Counted from the stretch's first letter, positions 1-11,343 are shown. The stretch: DNA of 64,000 bases from Dactylis glomerata (GCA_007115705.1 QXEO01000553.1:13008491-13072490), one strand, 5' to 3'. Program-made: numbers and translations. Notes: generated by a model from the letters alone, not told the origin.

Positions 1-220
1 CACATGGTGGAGAAGACAACCATCCAGCTACTGCTATGGACCCGTAGTCCAAGCTAGACTACTCACACATCACTCCAGAGGTGACCATGGTGCTGGAGAG
101 GGGAATCCCTGCCGGAGGCCTTCTTCATCACCATGGTCGCCTCTGAAGTGATGTGTGAGTAGTCTACCTTGGACTACGGGTCCATAGCAGTAGCTAGATG
201 GTTGTCTTCTCCACCATGTG
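1..220. repeat. 92-bp near-perfect inverted repeat inside an LTR
   Basis: Bases 1-92 are the reverse complement of 129-220 with only four mismatches seen by eye, around a 36-bp loop (93-128). The right arm (129-220) is in the normal orientation of the Athila-like LTR that recurs through the window (compare 8010-8090 and 14830-14900). The left arm is therefore an extra, flipped copy of LTR sequence. RNA across it could fold into a long hairpin. The sequence left of base 1 is not visible, so the inverted block may extend further. Confidence 0.9.
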
Positions 221-1245
221 CTTCATGTTTAGATCTTGTGAGCTCCTATCATGATCAAGATCATCTTTGTGTAATTCTACATGTTGTGTTTGTTGGGATC
301 CGATGAGTATTGGTACTATGTCAAGTTGATGTGCTGAATTATTATCTTTATGTTATCTCTATGTTGTTTATGATCTTGCATGCTCTCCGTTTCTAGTAGA
401 TATCTTGGCCGCGTAGATGCTAGTGACTCCAAGAGGGGTATTTATGCTCGATAGTGGGTTCATGCCTCTAGTAATCTGGGGGAGTGACAGAAACCTCTAA
501 GGTTGTAGATGTGTGTTGCCACTAGGGAGAAAACAACATTCTTGTGTTCAAGGACATTTGCATTGTTTACATTATGCACTTTGCTTAATGCAGTTATCTT
601 TTGTTCGCAACTTAATACTCAACGGGTGCTCGGATGACACCTCGAGAGTGGATTATTAGTCATAGATGCAGTTGGATTACGGTCTATGTATTTTGTCGTA
701 ATGCCCAGAGTGAATCTCATAGTGATCCTCATGACATATGTACACTATCTTTATTCTATCAATTGCCCAACTGTAATTTGTTTACCCAGCATGTTGTTAT
801 TTATCTTATAGAGAGACACCACTGGTGAACTGTGGACCCCGGTCCATTCTTTTACATTGATATTACCATTTTACTTTTACTCGCTCTATTTACATTCTTG
901 CAAACTATTATCTTTTACCACTTGATACGCTTAATCCTTTGTTCACAGCAAACCGGTGAGATTGACAACCTCATCGTAAGTTGGGACAAAGTACTTGGTT
1001 GTGTTGTGTGTAGGTTCCACGTTGCTGCTGGTGAAAAGCTACATGCTGACAAGTTTCCTGGCGCCATTGTCCGGAGTGTCACAAAGCTAGCGGGCATCAA
1101 CCTTCGGAAGTTTGGTTCTTTCTCCTACTGGTTCGATAAACCTTGGTTTCACAACTGAGGGAAAACTTGCTGTTGTGCTCATCATAACCTTCTCTTGGGG
1201 TTTCCAACAAGTTTTCTGGCGTCAACTACACGCCAGCAAACAGCA
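93..1245 (+). mobile_element. Athila-like LTR, 3' portion
   Basis: This matches the right two-thirds of the Athila-like LTRs at 7941-9095, 14271-15904 and 32922-36808, including the shared block ending in 'gagattgacaacctcatcg' (958-976). Its end resembles the element D type (ccagcaaa... near 1234-1245), but the PBS-like stretch found inside the D LTR is deleted here: 'gttttctggc' runs straight into 'gtcaactacacgcc'. No internal region of the same element follows, so this is a truncated or solo fragment. Frames open across it (for example 832-1158) are LTR sequence and not genes. Confidence 0.75.
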
Positions 1246-1852
1246 ATCAATGGTTTTAGGTCAAGATGCATCCAATGAGACGAAGATCGATGACATCGGA
1301 GCAACGAGGGGGGAATAGGTAGGCCCCACGCGGCCAGGGAATCTGGCCATGTGGGCCATGCTCGTTTGGCCCTCATGGCTCCCCTGTTGCATCTCCTTCG
1401 CTCCTAAGTCTTGTTCCATGGAAAAACTTGTTCCCCCAAAGTTTTAGGTAATTTGAACTCCGTTTGGGTCCTGAAAGTTAAAAACATAAAAGAAGAGGTT
1501 TTCTAGTTTTCCGAGGTTAATCCAATAAAATTAGGCAACATGTGAATTATTCCCAATAATCATCAAAAAACATTAATATAACCAATGTATGATGCAAATA
1601 AGGCGGAATATCAAGTGGTAAAGTGCAAAGATCATGTATGCATTTTACATGCATCACCCGGTTATAAGGTCTGGTATGCACCGGCTGCCCGGTCCTAACC
1701 CGGTGCGACCGGGATGTGCGCCGGAGGTCCGATGTGGAGCCGGTGTCACTGGGTTGTGCGCCGGCTGGTCCGATGCAGGGGCCGGCGCCGCCGACTTGGC
1801 GCCGGCTGGGCGCAGGATCCCTACTCCAAACGACTACTTCTCTCCTTTGGAA

Positions 1853-1860
1853 TATAAATA
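1853..1860 (+). promoter_or_regulatory. TATA box of the unassigned LTR
   Basis: tataaata lies in a locally AT-rich window directly after a GC-rich U3-like stretch, with a pyrimidine-rich leader downstream (1905-1930). Placement suits an LTR promoter at the U3/R boundary. Confidence 0.5.
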
Positions 1861-2234
1861 CCCCTTCACCTACCTTGAGAGGATAAGGTTGCCATTCAAA
1901 TAATATCACTACCTTCTCTCTCTCCTCCTTTAATGAGCTCACCAAGCTAGAGGATCTCCCATTCTACCCAACCAAATCCAAATTCCTTTGGTAGAAAGAT
2001 AGAGGAGACCCCGATCTATATTTCCACCAAGCCAAATTTCATTCCCCTTGTGTTCATCGAGTATTGCTTGTTACTCTTGGGTTCTGGGAAACCCTAGGCG
2101 GCTAGGGTCGCTCGGAGGCATTCGGCTTGTGATTCGCCCCGTGGAAAGTTTGTGAGGGTTTGGATACCACCCTAAGGTCTACCACGAGTGATTGGGCTTC
2201 TACTTTGTGGAGGAGGCTCAAGGAAAAGAAGGTG

Positions 2235-2274
2235 AGCCTTCATGGCGTTTGGGTAGCCTTCATGGCATTTGGGT
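2235..2274. repeat. 20-bp tandem duplication
   Basis: Two adjacent copies (2235-2254 and 2255-2274) differ by one base; a third, partial and degenerate copy starts at 2275. It lies within the leader part of the unassigned LTR. Confidence 0.8.
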
Positions 2275-2568
2275 ACCCTTCGTGGGAACTCACACTCTCC
2301 AACGGTGACTAGCTCCCCCCAAGGGAGTGAACATCGGGATACATCTTGTCTCCACGTGCCTTGGTTATTTCTATCTGAGCCCCTTTACTTGTGTATTTAC
2401 CTTTGTGATAGCCTTCGTGCTTGAAGTACCTTGCATTGCATCATATAGGTTGTTCATCTAGTTGTTAGGCACACACATATTATGCAAAGCCTAAAACTAG
2501 TGAAAAAGAGAAGTAAATTTGTAGAAACCTATTCACCCCCCCTCTAGGTTAGACTATTGATCCTTTCA

Positions 2569-4389
2569 TAAGCTCCTTCATGCAATTCTTACACAGAAGG
2601 TCATGTTTTCGAATAAATGGGAACCTGTGTCAAATACACAAAATATGCTATAAGTGTTTAACATGAAACATTTATAACTTGTATATCAAATATACCCTTT
2701 TCTGGGTTGACAATTTCCCTTCTATTGGATCTACTTTCACGGTTCTCCATCGAGTCCGTAATCCACAGTAGGTGAATGATTCCCCTTGCATGGCATAGCC
2801 TATGACAATGTCCTTGTAGATGGGAGGAAGTCAACACAACACCCCATCTATGCAAATTCATTTCTCATCCAGCAGACCTAGTCGGTGAGGCACCCATGAA
2901 TCCTATCATGGTTGTTGTACAACCTTTTTAAGTAGATGTTTGCTTCCAACTCAATTGAAAAGAACTTGTCCATTAACCCAAACTTCATAATTCTGGCTTG
3001 CGATGCCACGAGCGTCTCAAGTTCAACAACCATCAAACATGAGTTGGTGTTTGAGGAACGCTCCCACGATTTAGACTTCATGGTACGAAGCATGGTGCAA
3101 TAGACTTTATAGAATTGTCACCGTGATCACGATAATCATTATTATCATTCTTGATCGTGAAGTCCCCTGATGCGTCTCCTAATAGTTATTTTATCACGTA
3201 GAGCTAGTCATTGTCATCTTAGTTATTATAAACGATAAACATTGACCCGTCAATTTTAAGTTTTCTTTATGCGTAAAAGGACTAAGATGGATGTGGATAT
3301 TCATCCACACAAATTTGCAAAGATATTAAAACTAAGTTCATAATATGAGCACAAAACCTATGAGCTCCCACTTAGAACAACATCCCTAAAATGTTCTAGT
3401 GATTACACAGTTCCCATCCACTACATAGCCCCCGATCGTTACGACCGGTGATATAATTTCAAAGGTAGACAAAACTTATGTCAATCACATCATCCATGTG
3501 ACCCATGCTCGATCTTTCAATCTCGTGTTCCTGAGGCCATGTCTACACATACTAGGGCTCGCCAAAACAACCTTAGTGTATGCGCAACACATACATGGCT
3601 TGTACCCATGCCTTATGTGAACTTTGATATGTCTAGCCCCCGATCGTCACAGCCGGCTTCATAACTAAGAAATTTGTTGGCGATTGCTTCACTAAGGGAG
3701 AACACATTTTTCTTTGGTATTTAATTAGGGATTATCTTATTTTATGCTACCATTGTGTATCTAAATACTAGCACAAAAAAGATTCACACAATAACATCAA
3801 AAATAAATAATGCGTGATATGATATGGTTTCTTCATCAATGCGCTTGATCTCCATCAAGCGATCGGCATGATCTCCATCCTTCCACCGATACGACGCCAA
3901 GTCCATGACATCATCGTTGTGAAGCTGTAGTTAGTATCACATAAATTACTATATCTACCATATCACATCACACGCCCCGCTGCAAAACAAGTTAGACGAT
4001 TATACTTCATCTTTTGCATGCTTTACGTGGCTTCCAGGGCTTTCGCACAGGAACCATTTCTTACCTATGAACATGAAACCACAAAGTTGATTAACGAATT
4101 GTTTCTTTGAATCCCCGTTAAGGGCCCTCCATTGTAGACACCATATCCATTATAGTTGGAGAAATAGACACCTGATAAGCAACTTTTATATGGTGCAAGC
4201 CGTATGTCAGCCGTGGAACCAGTCTCGCATGAAACGCGTAAAGTCGGTCTTTGGGCTGCTTCAATCCAACTATGCCACATATATAAGCAAATGCACATGG
4301 GAGGGTAACAATGAGAGGATCAACTCCCACATATTGCCATGTGTTCTAATCGTACAAGCATACTACGCATAGATTTGGCTCTGATACCA
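2569..4389 (-). mobile_element. Internal region of an antisense non-autonomous Copia-type element
   Basis: Read on the minus strand, a 5' LTR (4391 and rightward) is followed by a PBS, TGGTATCAGAGC, and then by about 1.8 kb of internal DNA extending left. That PBS is the complement of initiator-Met tRNA and is typical of Copia elements. The internal DNA has only short broken frames (for example 2878-3093 and 4065-4298, minus), with no recognisable Gag, protease, integrase or reverse transcriptase. The element therefore looks non-autonomous or heavily decayed. Its 3' LTR is not recognisable before the unrelated LTR that ends at 2568. Confidence 0.6.
4378..4389 (-). other. Primer binding site, tRNA-iMet type
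   Basis: Minus-strand TGGTATCAGAGC is one base downstream of the LTR end ccccaaca (4391-4398 on the plus strand reads tgttgggg). Complementarity to initiator tRNA-Met is established for plant Copia elements. Confidence 0.85.
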
Positions 4390-4813
4390 TTGTTGGGGTT
4401 CGGTGCAAATAACAAAAAAATTATTGCCTATGCAACCCCGAATGCCCAAGATCTATCTATCAAGTAATGCTGTAATGATTAATGGAGACTCGGTGACATA
4501 TCCTTGTAGACCGAACGTGGGGATTACGCTCCCGCACAAGCGTTGACGATGAAGACAACGTAGCTGACCTCAAGGTCGTGAAGATCTTGACTCCACAACA
4601 TCAGTGCAACAACATTGGCACAACAATGTAGTGTCGCACGTGCAGACCCTTGTAGTACTCATACACGTACGGTGAACTATGACTCCTTCCGGATCTCGGA
4701 TCCAGCCGTTGCAGAAGTAGATCGGTTTGGATCCGATCCGGAATTCCTGCAGGAGTTTGTCGTGCAGCTTTGGAGTCGCCCTCACTCCTACACAGCCCTT
4801 TGGGGAGCCACAC

Positions 4814-4836
4814 GAGAGAGAGAGAGAGAGAGAGAG
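4814..4836. repeat. (GA)n microsatellite
   Basis: About eleven uninterrupted GA dinucleotides lie in the transcribed part of the antisense LTR. On the transcribed minus strand this is a CT tract. Confidence 0.95.
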
Positions 4837-4921
4837 GATAGGGGTGACACATGATGGGGAGAGGAGAGCTCTTCCGAGGAACTCCCTCAATCCACTTGTG
4901 TCAAACTCTCCTCCAAGGGGG

Positions 4922-4931
4922 TATTTATATA
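4922..4931 (-). promoter_or_regulatory. TATA box of the antisense Copia LTR
   Basis: The minus-strand reading is TATATAAATA, followed by a CT-rich leader pointing toward the PBS at 4378-4389. Spacing and orientation agree with an LTR promoter. Confidence 0.55.
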
Positions 4932-4953
4932 GAGGGATGGGGCGAGAGCTTAC

Positions 4954-5387
4954 NNNNNNNNNNNNNNNNNNNNNNNNNNNNNNNNNNNNNNNNNNNNNNN
5001 NNNNNNNNNNNNNNNNNNNNNNNNNNNNNNNNNNNNNNNNNNNNNNNNNNNNNNNNNNNNNNNNNNNNNNNNNNNNNNNNNNNNNNNNNNNNNNNNNNNN
5101 NNNNNNNNNNNNNNNNNNNNNNNNNNNNNNNNNNNNNNNNNNNNNNNNNNNNNNNNNNNNNNNNNNNNNNNNNNNNNNNNNNNNNNNNNNNNNNNNNNNN
5201 NNNNNNNNNNNNNNNNNNNNNNNNNNNNNNNNNNNNNNNNNNNNNNNNNNNNNNNNNNNNNNNNNNNNNNNNNNNNNNNNNNNNNNNNNNNNNNNNNNNN
5301 NNNNNNNNNNNNNNNNNNNNNNNNNNNNNNNNNNNNNNNNNNNNNNNNNNNNNNNNNNNNNNNNNNNNNNNNNNNNNNNNNNNNNNN
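4954..5387. other. Assembly gap (434 Ns)
   Basis: A continuous run of N separates the antisense Copia LTR from an antisense Gypsy gag. The junction between the two elements lies inside it and cannot be read. Any frame translated across it is meaningless. Confidence 1.
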
Positions 5388-7100
5388 TCCCTGGTGGGGA
5401 TGGCGAAGGGTCGCGTCTGCGCTTACTCTCGCCGTCCTGCGACTGTTCTCTGCAGCTACGACTTCCGTCCGTTCTTCGTGGAGATGGGTCATCGTCATGG
5501 CGGCGGGAGCCTTGCCCTTTGTCATCGTGGCGGCGAGTGGAGCGATGCTTGTCCTTGTCACCGTCACGATGCGCGCCGTCGTCATGGCGAGATCGGTCCC
5601 TTCTCTTGGATCCGCCATCCCTGCTGTTTTCTCGTCGTGGCGGATCGTCTCTGCGTCCAGCGTCACGGCTTCGTCCTCGTTTGCCATCATTGTCGCGTAT
5701 GACGATTCCTCCCTTGGGGACTTCGAACGTCTTATGCTTTGGCGGCGGCATGTTGGTCTTATGGCGGGGAGCAGCAGTGGCTTGTTGGTATCCGTAAGCC
5801 GGGTAGTTCTTGCGGGGTGGCGATGGATTTCTCTGTGGGCCTTTGCCATTTGGTTTGTCATCGGAGGATATTGGGATGGCGTGTCTCCGATTGCGAGCTT
5901 CTCTTCTTCGGATCTCCGAGGATCCGGTATGAGATTCGTTGTCAGGACGTCCACCATTATTGCCAGCCCCCTGAGCTTTAGACGCAGTACTGGACCTGCA
6001 TAGCGCAGGATCAGATTCGAGCCGCCGTGACGACGTAGCCTTTTCCTGCTGCACTAATGCTTTGGTCATCAGTTTAACCGCCGTTTCTAGGGCTGCTGGA
6101 CTCTTGTTATGCTCCAATAGCTCCTTTGCGGCCACGATGTTCTCGATGGGCGTAGCCCTAACTTCATCGTGGTTTTTGTCCACGTATGGCGGATTCTTGA
6201 TGTACATCCTGGCCAGAGTTTCCGCTGTTGGTACGGTGAACTCGAGGTTTCGTACCAGCTGCGGGTCGCCTCCCTCATTGATCTGGTTCTGAATGAGAGT
6301 GGCATACTTCTCTTCCATATTCCTTGCGCGCTTCAGCGTGTCCTGAGCCTTAGCAATGTCGTCATCAACCTGCTGGCCCATCTTCTCGACTCGCTTTGCT
6401 TCCTTGAGGAGTGCTCGCCTCTTCTTCTCGAGATCGTTCACATCTCTGACATAGTTAGGGGTGATTGGATCTGCTAGAGTTCCGTAGACGACCTTATCCA
6501 GCGGGGTCGTGAAGTCTTCTTGGTGCTGGTCCTCGGGGATGGCGGGTAACGGCTTGGGTCCGCCATGAATCTCGGGAAGTTGCTCCGCGGCGGGATCGGC
6601 GGCTAGTGGCGGGTTACCCTGCTCATTGCCGGCATCTCCGTCGTGGACTGCCTGAGATGGCGGATCACCGGTTGTCTGTCCAGCATCATCTCCTTTGTTG
6701 GTGACAAACACCTCTCTTCAAGTGCCTGCTGCGCCAATTCCGCCTCGAGTTTCCTCATGGCGGCATCGTAATGGTCAGAATCATAGCCTTCGCTATCCCA
6801 GTCATCCGATTCACCACTTTCGTTAAGTACCTCTAGGATGGATTCACCTGGGCTATCTTCTCCATTGGAGGTACATCCCGAAGTGATACCTGCGAACGCA
6901 ACAAGGCAGTACCGCGATGTCTCTAACGCCAGATTGCTCATGGCGGATTCACTGTGGTCTTCCACCACTTCCTCTACCTCTAGGGCGGGCTGGGTGGGAT
7001 TACTTTTCAGATCCGATCTGGACAACTTAGAAAGTTTCAGATCAGATGAGTCCTCCCCCGTATCCAGCTCCAAAGCGGTCCGTTTGGGGATTTCAGCCAT
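5388..7100 (-). pseudogene. Gypsy gag, frameshifted and cut by the gap
   Basis: Gag binds and packages element RNA in cytoplasmic particles. Reading leftward from the PBS at 7341-7358, the first in-frame ATG is at 7100-7098. That frame runs to about 6715, where it overlaps a second frame (6711 leftward), implying one frameshift. The second frame has a charged coiled-coil-like stretch around 6240-6450, then a very arginine/aspartate/serine-rich tail (about 5400-5700) full of RDR, RRD and SRR triplets, probably the RNA-binding end. No zinc knuckle, protease or polymerase is visible before the Ns. The position just after an LTR and TTGGCGCC-type PBS supports a Gypsy gag. I infer a Tat-like lineage only weakly. 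Confidence 0.6.
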
Positions 7101-7340
7101 ACCAATCCGCCGAAAATTGGTTTCCGTAGCGGGGGTAGGGTTTGCCTCTCCAATGAAGATATGGATATCTCCAATTGGGATGACGATGAATCGAGCAGGG
7201 TCTTCTCTAGCCGGCACCCAGAGGTTATCCGCTGGGACGATGGGGAAGCCGGAATCGTAGAGGACGCGCCCGATGGCGACGGTGTCGCCAATGCCTGCAA
7301 AGGCGGATCCCGCCTGGATCCGCGCTCCAGACGCGCCTAG

Positions 7341-7358
7341 CCCCACGGTGGGCGCCAA
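7341..7358 (-). other. PBS of the antisense Gypsy element
   Basis: Minus-strand TTGGCGCCCACCGTGGGG begins just after the LTR end. The same TTGGCGCC core follows the LTRs of elements C and F. I do not assign the primer tRNA. Confidence 0.6.
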
Positions 7359-7359
7359 C

Positions 7360-7940
7360 TGTCGTGGTTTCGTCAACAGATCTGCCATAGAGGTAGGGGT
7401 ATGGCGGTTTGTGGAAGGGGGTGAACACGGAGGAGCGATCCAGGACGGTGGTAGCACGAGTTTACCCAGCTTCAGATCCCGCAACGGTGGCGAGACCCTA
7501 CGTGCTGCTATAATTCACTATATGGCAACAAGTGCTCGATTACAATGATGAGGTTGGCTGTTTCGCTATGCGATTGGCCGTAAGATTGGTCTGATGCCTC
7601 AAGGGCTGCTCCACGCCGGGCTTATAAAGGCGCCTGGCGTGGGCTACACGTTGGTACCGGAGCGGATACAACTTGGAATCCTAGACTAAGTCCTGCGCGT
7701 ACGCTACAAGGTCACCCGCCATGGGCCGTCATCCGGATCCGCCATAAGCTCGCCGCTAGTAGCCCGCCATGGGCCTGTCTCCGGATCCGCCATAAGCGCC
7801 TGCGTCCAGTACCGCCGTGCCAACTTCAGCAACTGGGCCGCCCGGTATGGCGAATCCGCCATACCACCCCTGATGGGCCACCCTGGCTTGCTGATTTAGG
7901 ACTACGTCGCTGGTATACCTATTTGGTATATCCCCAACAC
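7360..7940 (-). mobile_element. 5' LTR of the antisense Gypsy element
   Basis: On the minus strand the 581-bp block starts TGTTGGGG at 7940 and ends CA at 7360, directly before the PBS and gag. It carries a minus-strand TTTATAAG motif (about 7621-7628) as a likely TATA box. It abuts 'cttcccg' of the element A 5' LTR at 7941, whose first ~470 bp are missing compared with its 3' LTR. The element therefore appears to have inserted into that LTR, with later loss of the far side. Confidence 0.65.
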
Positions 7941-9095
7941 TTCCCGACACCCTGCCGGAGAGGGGAATCGCCACCGGAGATCTTCTTCATCGCCATGCTT
8001 GCCTCCGGAGCGATGAGTGAGTAGTCTACCTTGGACTATGGGTCCATAGCAGTAGCTAGATGGTTGTCTTCTCCACCATGTGCTTCATGTTTAGATCTCA
8101 TGAGCTGCCCTACATGATTGAGATCACCATTATGTAATTCTACTTGTTTGGTTTGTTGGGATCTGATGAATATTGGTGTTTATGATTGAGTTGCTGTACT
8201 GAAATATATCTTATGTTATCTCTATGTTGTTTATGATCTTGCATGCTCTCCGTTGTTAGTAGCTATCTTCGCCGAGTAGTTGCTAGTGACTCCAAGAGGG
8301 GGTATTTATGCTCGATAGTGGGTTCATGCCTCTATTTAACCTGGGGGAGTGACAGAAACCTCTAAGGTTGTAGATGTGTTGTTGCTACTAGGGAGAAAAC
8401 AACATTCATATGCTCAAGGGCATATGCTTTGTTTACATTACACACTTTGCTTAATGCAATTATCTGTTGTTCGCAACTTAATACTTGTGGAGTTCTCGGA
8501 TTGATTCGCCACAAGTGGATTATTAGTCATAGATGCAGTTGGATGGCGGTCTATGTATTTTGTTGTAATGCCCAGAGTAAATCTCATAGTGATCTTCTTG
8601 ACATATCACGTTTATCTTTATTCTATCAATTGCCCAACTGTAATTTGTTTACCCAGCATGTGTTATTTATTCTATGGAGAGACACCACTAGTGAACTGTA
8701 GACCCCGGTCCTATTTCCATCATATTGCTATCACCTGTTTACTTTACTCGCACTGTTTACTTACTCGCATACTTTTATTGTTTTCCACTCGATACACTCA
8801 TAACCTTTGTTTCAAGCAAACCGGTGAGATTGACAACCTCATCGTAAGTTGGGAGCAAAGTACTTGGTTGTGTGTGTGCAGGTTCTGCATTGCAGCTAGA
8901 AAGCAAAGCTTGGACGAGGCGCCATATATAAATTATCCGAAGCTGTCGCAAACTAGCAAGCATCACCTTCAGTCGTTTGTCTCTCCTCTCCAAGAACGAT
9001 AAACCTTGGTTTCTTAACTGAGGAAAAACCAGCTGCTATACTCATCACACCTTCCTCTTGGGGTTCCCAACGGGCTGGTTATTCACCACGCATCA
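7941..9095 (+). mobile_element. Element A 5' LTR, left end missing
   Basis: It aligns with 14746-15904 of the 3' LTR. The first ~470 bp, including the TATA region, are absent because the antisense Gypsy LTR abuts at 7940. Its end (catca, 9091-9095) lies 11 bp before the PBS. Confidence 0.8.
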
Positions 9096-9106
9096 AGCTG
9101 TTTTTC

Positions 9107-9124
9107 TGGCGCCATTGCCGGGGA
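9107..9124 (+). other. Primer binding site, tRNA-Asp type
   Basis: tggcgccattgccgggga matches the complement of the 3' end of plant tRNA-Asp with one mismatch (a for g at 9113). Elements B, D and E carry the exact or near-exact version. Athila-lineage elements commonly use tRNA-Asp. Confidence 0.85.
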
Positions 9125-9291
9125 GGAAGTAGAAGACTTCTGCGAGGGGAGTTTTTCGCACGCACATCCTTTACTTTGTTATTGTTTTGCTTTACTTTAT
9201 TTATTTTACCTGCATCATTTTATATAAAAAACCTAAAAAAATTAGAATCCTTGGTAGTTGTTTTTTACTTGTTTACTTTCGTTTTGCTGAA

Positions 9292-11343
9292 ATGGCCAAT
9301 CCTGAAAACACCAAGTTGTGTGACTTTACTAGCACGAACAATAGTGATTTTATCTGCACTCCTATTGCACCACCTGCTCCTGCTGCAAACTTTTATGAGA
9401 TTAAGCCTGCTTTGTTGAGCCTTGTTATGAAAGAGCAATTCTCTGGTGCTAGTACTGAAGATGCTGCAGCTCATCTCAACAATTTTGTTGAGCTATGTGA
9501 GATGCAGAAATATAAGGATGTAGAAAGTGATATTATTAAGCTCAAGTTGTTTCCTTTTTCTTTGAGAGGAAAAGCTAAAGATTGGTTGATGTCTTTGACT
9601 AAGAATAGTATTGATTCATGGGCTAAGTGTAAGGATGCTTTTATTGGTAGATATTATCCTCCTGCTAAAATTATATCTTTGCGTAGCAACATTATGAAGT
9701 TTACTCAGTTTGATAATGAACATGTTGCTCAGGCTTGGGAAAGAATGAAATCTATGATAAAGAATTGTCCCACTCATGGACTGACTACTTGGATGATTGT
9801 TCAAACTTTTTATGCAGGACTAATTTTTTTTTCAAGGAACCTACTTGATTCAGCTGCTGGAGGCACTTTTATGTCCCTTACCTTAGGCGCCGCAACAAAG
9901 CTACTTGACAACATGATGGTAAATTATTCTGAATGGCACACCGAGAGAGCTCCACAAGGTAAGAAGGTAAATTCTGTTGAGGAAACCTCTTCCTTGAATG
10001 ATAAGATTGATACCATTATGGCTATGCTTGCTAATGATAGGACTCATGTTGATCCTAATAATGTTCCTTTGGCCTCTTTGGTTGCTCAAGAAGAGCATGT
10101 TGATGTGAATTTCGTTAGAAACAATAATTTTAACAACAATGCTTATAGGAACAATTTTGCTAGTAACAATTATAGGCCGTATCCTTCTACCAATGGTAAT
10201 GGTTATGGTAATTCCTACAACAACACTAGGGCCGCGCCCTCCGAGCTTGAGGTAATGCTCAAGGACTTCATCGGTAAGCAAACTGCTTTTAACAAGTCTG
10301 TTGAGGAAAAGTTAGGCAAAATTGATATTCTTGCTTCTAAAGTTGATAGCCTTGCTCATGATGTTGAACTTCTAAAATTAAAAGTGTTGCCTAATGATGT
10401 GAAAGAGAACAATGTTTTTGCTACCGCTAATGCTATACAAGTTGGAATTGATGAAAATATTAGATTGTTAGCGGAATTGCATGCCAGGTGGGAAAGAGAA
10501 GATGAGATTGTTAGAGAGATGAAGGTATGTACCATTACTACCTCTAATGATGTTTCTCCTAATGCTAGCAATCCTCTTACTTTGATTGGTGTAGAGAAAA
10601 CTCCCACTCCTTATGTTAAAAAGCCTAAAACTGCCAAAACTTTTTCTCAAAAGAGTGCTGAAATTTATCGGAGTGTAGGAGATGATAGCTCTACTTCTTT
10701 TAATGATTTTGATGTTGATGGCTGCAATATATCTGAAGTAATTTTGTTCTTGCAAAAGCGTGCTTTGACTCCCAATGCTAGTTCTTTAAATATTGCTTTT
10801 ACTAAGCATATTACCAATGCTCTCATGAAAATTAGGGATGAAAAGTTGAAGCAAAAAGCCTCTGTTCCCAAGAAGTTAGAAGATGGTTGGGAACCCATCA
10901 TTGATATGCATGTTAATGGTTATGATTGCCATGCTTTATGTGATCTAGGTGCTAGTATTTCTATCATGCCTAGAAAGATTTATGACATGCTAAATTTACC
11001 ACCGCTTGAAAAGTGTTATTTTGATGTTCCTATTGCTGATGTTGCTAAGAAGAAACCTTTGGGAAGGATTAATGATGTTCTTATTGTGGTTAACAATAAC
11101 CTTGTTCCCGTTGATTTTCTTGTTATGGATGTTGAATGCCATGCTTCATGTCCTATTATTTTGGGAAGACCCTTTCTTCGAACTGTAGGTGCCATCATTG
11201 ATATGAGGGAAGGCACCATCAAATATCAATTCCCATTAAATAAAGGTATGGAACACTTCCCTAGGAAAAGAAAGAAATTACTTTTTGACTCTATTCTTAG
11301 AGCAAATTATGAGCTTGATGCTTCATCACTTGATGTTACTTGA
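9292..11343 (+). CDS. Gag-protease polyprotein, Athila-like
   Basis: This is an intact 683-aa frame. I chose the ATG at 9292 because it is the first after the leader, and the other family members start their ORFs at the same place. Residues ~45-210 resemble the Athila-type retrotransposon Gag core (FSGAS, RGKAKDWL, LLDSAAGG). The middle is asparagine-rich (about 280-330), then comes a possible coiled coil (about 350-400). Residues ~540-660 form a retropepsin domain with the active-site motif CDLGAS (Asp551, codon 10942-10944) and a downstream ILGRPFL motif. No CCHC zinc knuckle and no polymerase follow. The product would form particles and cleave itself, with RT and integrase supplied in trans. 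Codon use is AT-rich. Confidence 0.85.
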   Translation: MANPENTKLCDFTSTNNSDFICTPIAPPAPAANFYEIKPALLSLVMKEQFSGASTEDAAAHLNNFVELCEMQKYKDVESDIIKLKLFPFSLRGKAKDWLMSLTKNSIDSWAKCKDAFIGRYYPPAKIISLRSNIMKFTQFDNEHVAQAWERMKSMIKNCPTHGLTTWMIVQTFYAGLIFFSRNLLDSAAGGTFMSLTLGAATKLLDNMMVNYSEWHTERAPQGKKVNSVEETSSLNDKIDTIMAMLANDRTHVDPNNVPLASLVAQEEHVDVNFVRNNNFNNNAYRNNFASNNYRPYPSTNGNGYGNSYNNTRAAPSELEVMLKDFIGKQTAFNKSVEEKLGKIDILASKVDSLAHDVELLKLKVLPNDVKENNVFATANAIQVGIDENIRLLAELHARWEREDEIVREMKVCTITTSNDVSPNASNPLTLIGVEKTPTPYVKKPKTAKTFSQKSAEIYRSVGDDSSTSFNDFDVDGCNISEVILFLQKRALTPNASSLNIAFTKHITNALMKIRDEKLKQKASVPKKLEDGWEPIIDMHVNGYDCHALCDLGASISIMPRKIYDMLNLPPLEKCYFDVPIADVAKKKPLGRINDVLIVVNNNLVPVDFLVMDVECHASCPIILGRPFLRTVGAIIDMREGTIKYQFPLNKGMEHFPRKRKKLLFDSILRANYELDASSLDVT

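Larger units (their letters stand above)
1246..2568 (+). mobile_element. Unassigned LTR-like sequence with a TATA box
   Basis: The block has a TATA motif (tataaata, 1853-1860) followed by about 700 bp of non-coding leader, and ends in 'ttgatcctttca' (2557-2568), a CA-type LTR end. The part upstream of the TATA is GC-rich (1670-1815). A 20-bp unit is tandemly duplicated at 2235-2274. No ORF looks real. The left boundary is uncertain because the flank merges with the preceding LTR. I infer a 5'-truncated or solo LTR from a family I cannot name. No PBS follows base 2568. Confidence 0.5.
4391..4953 (-). mobile_element. Antisense Copia-type 5' LTR (R/U5 part)
   Basis: The LTR ends, on the minus strand, with ccccaaca at 4391 next to the tRNA-iMet PBS. 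A minus-strand TATA motif (TATATAAATA, 4922-4931) near the gap marks the promoter, so 4391-4920 is the transcribed part and the U3 lies within the run of Ns. A (GA)n tract is at 4814-4836. The overlapping frames here are not genes. Confidence 0.7.

Noticed and set aside
832..1158. 108-codon plus-strand ORF with a GTG start
   Set aside because: Lies in LTR sequence that recurs at 8696-9002, 15506-15811 and 47160-47414 with different frames. Not a gene.
4570..6711. 713-codon minus-strand frame
   Set aside because: It runs through 434 Ns and joins a Copia LTR to a Gypsy gag. Only the part right of the gap is a real coding remnant.
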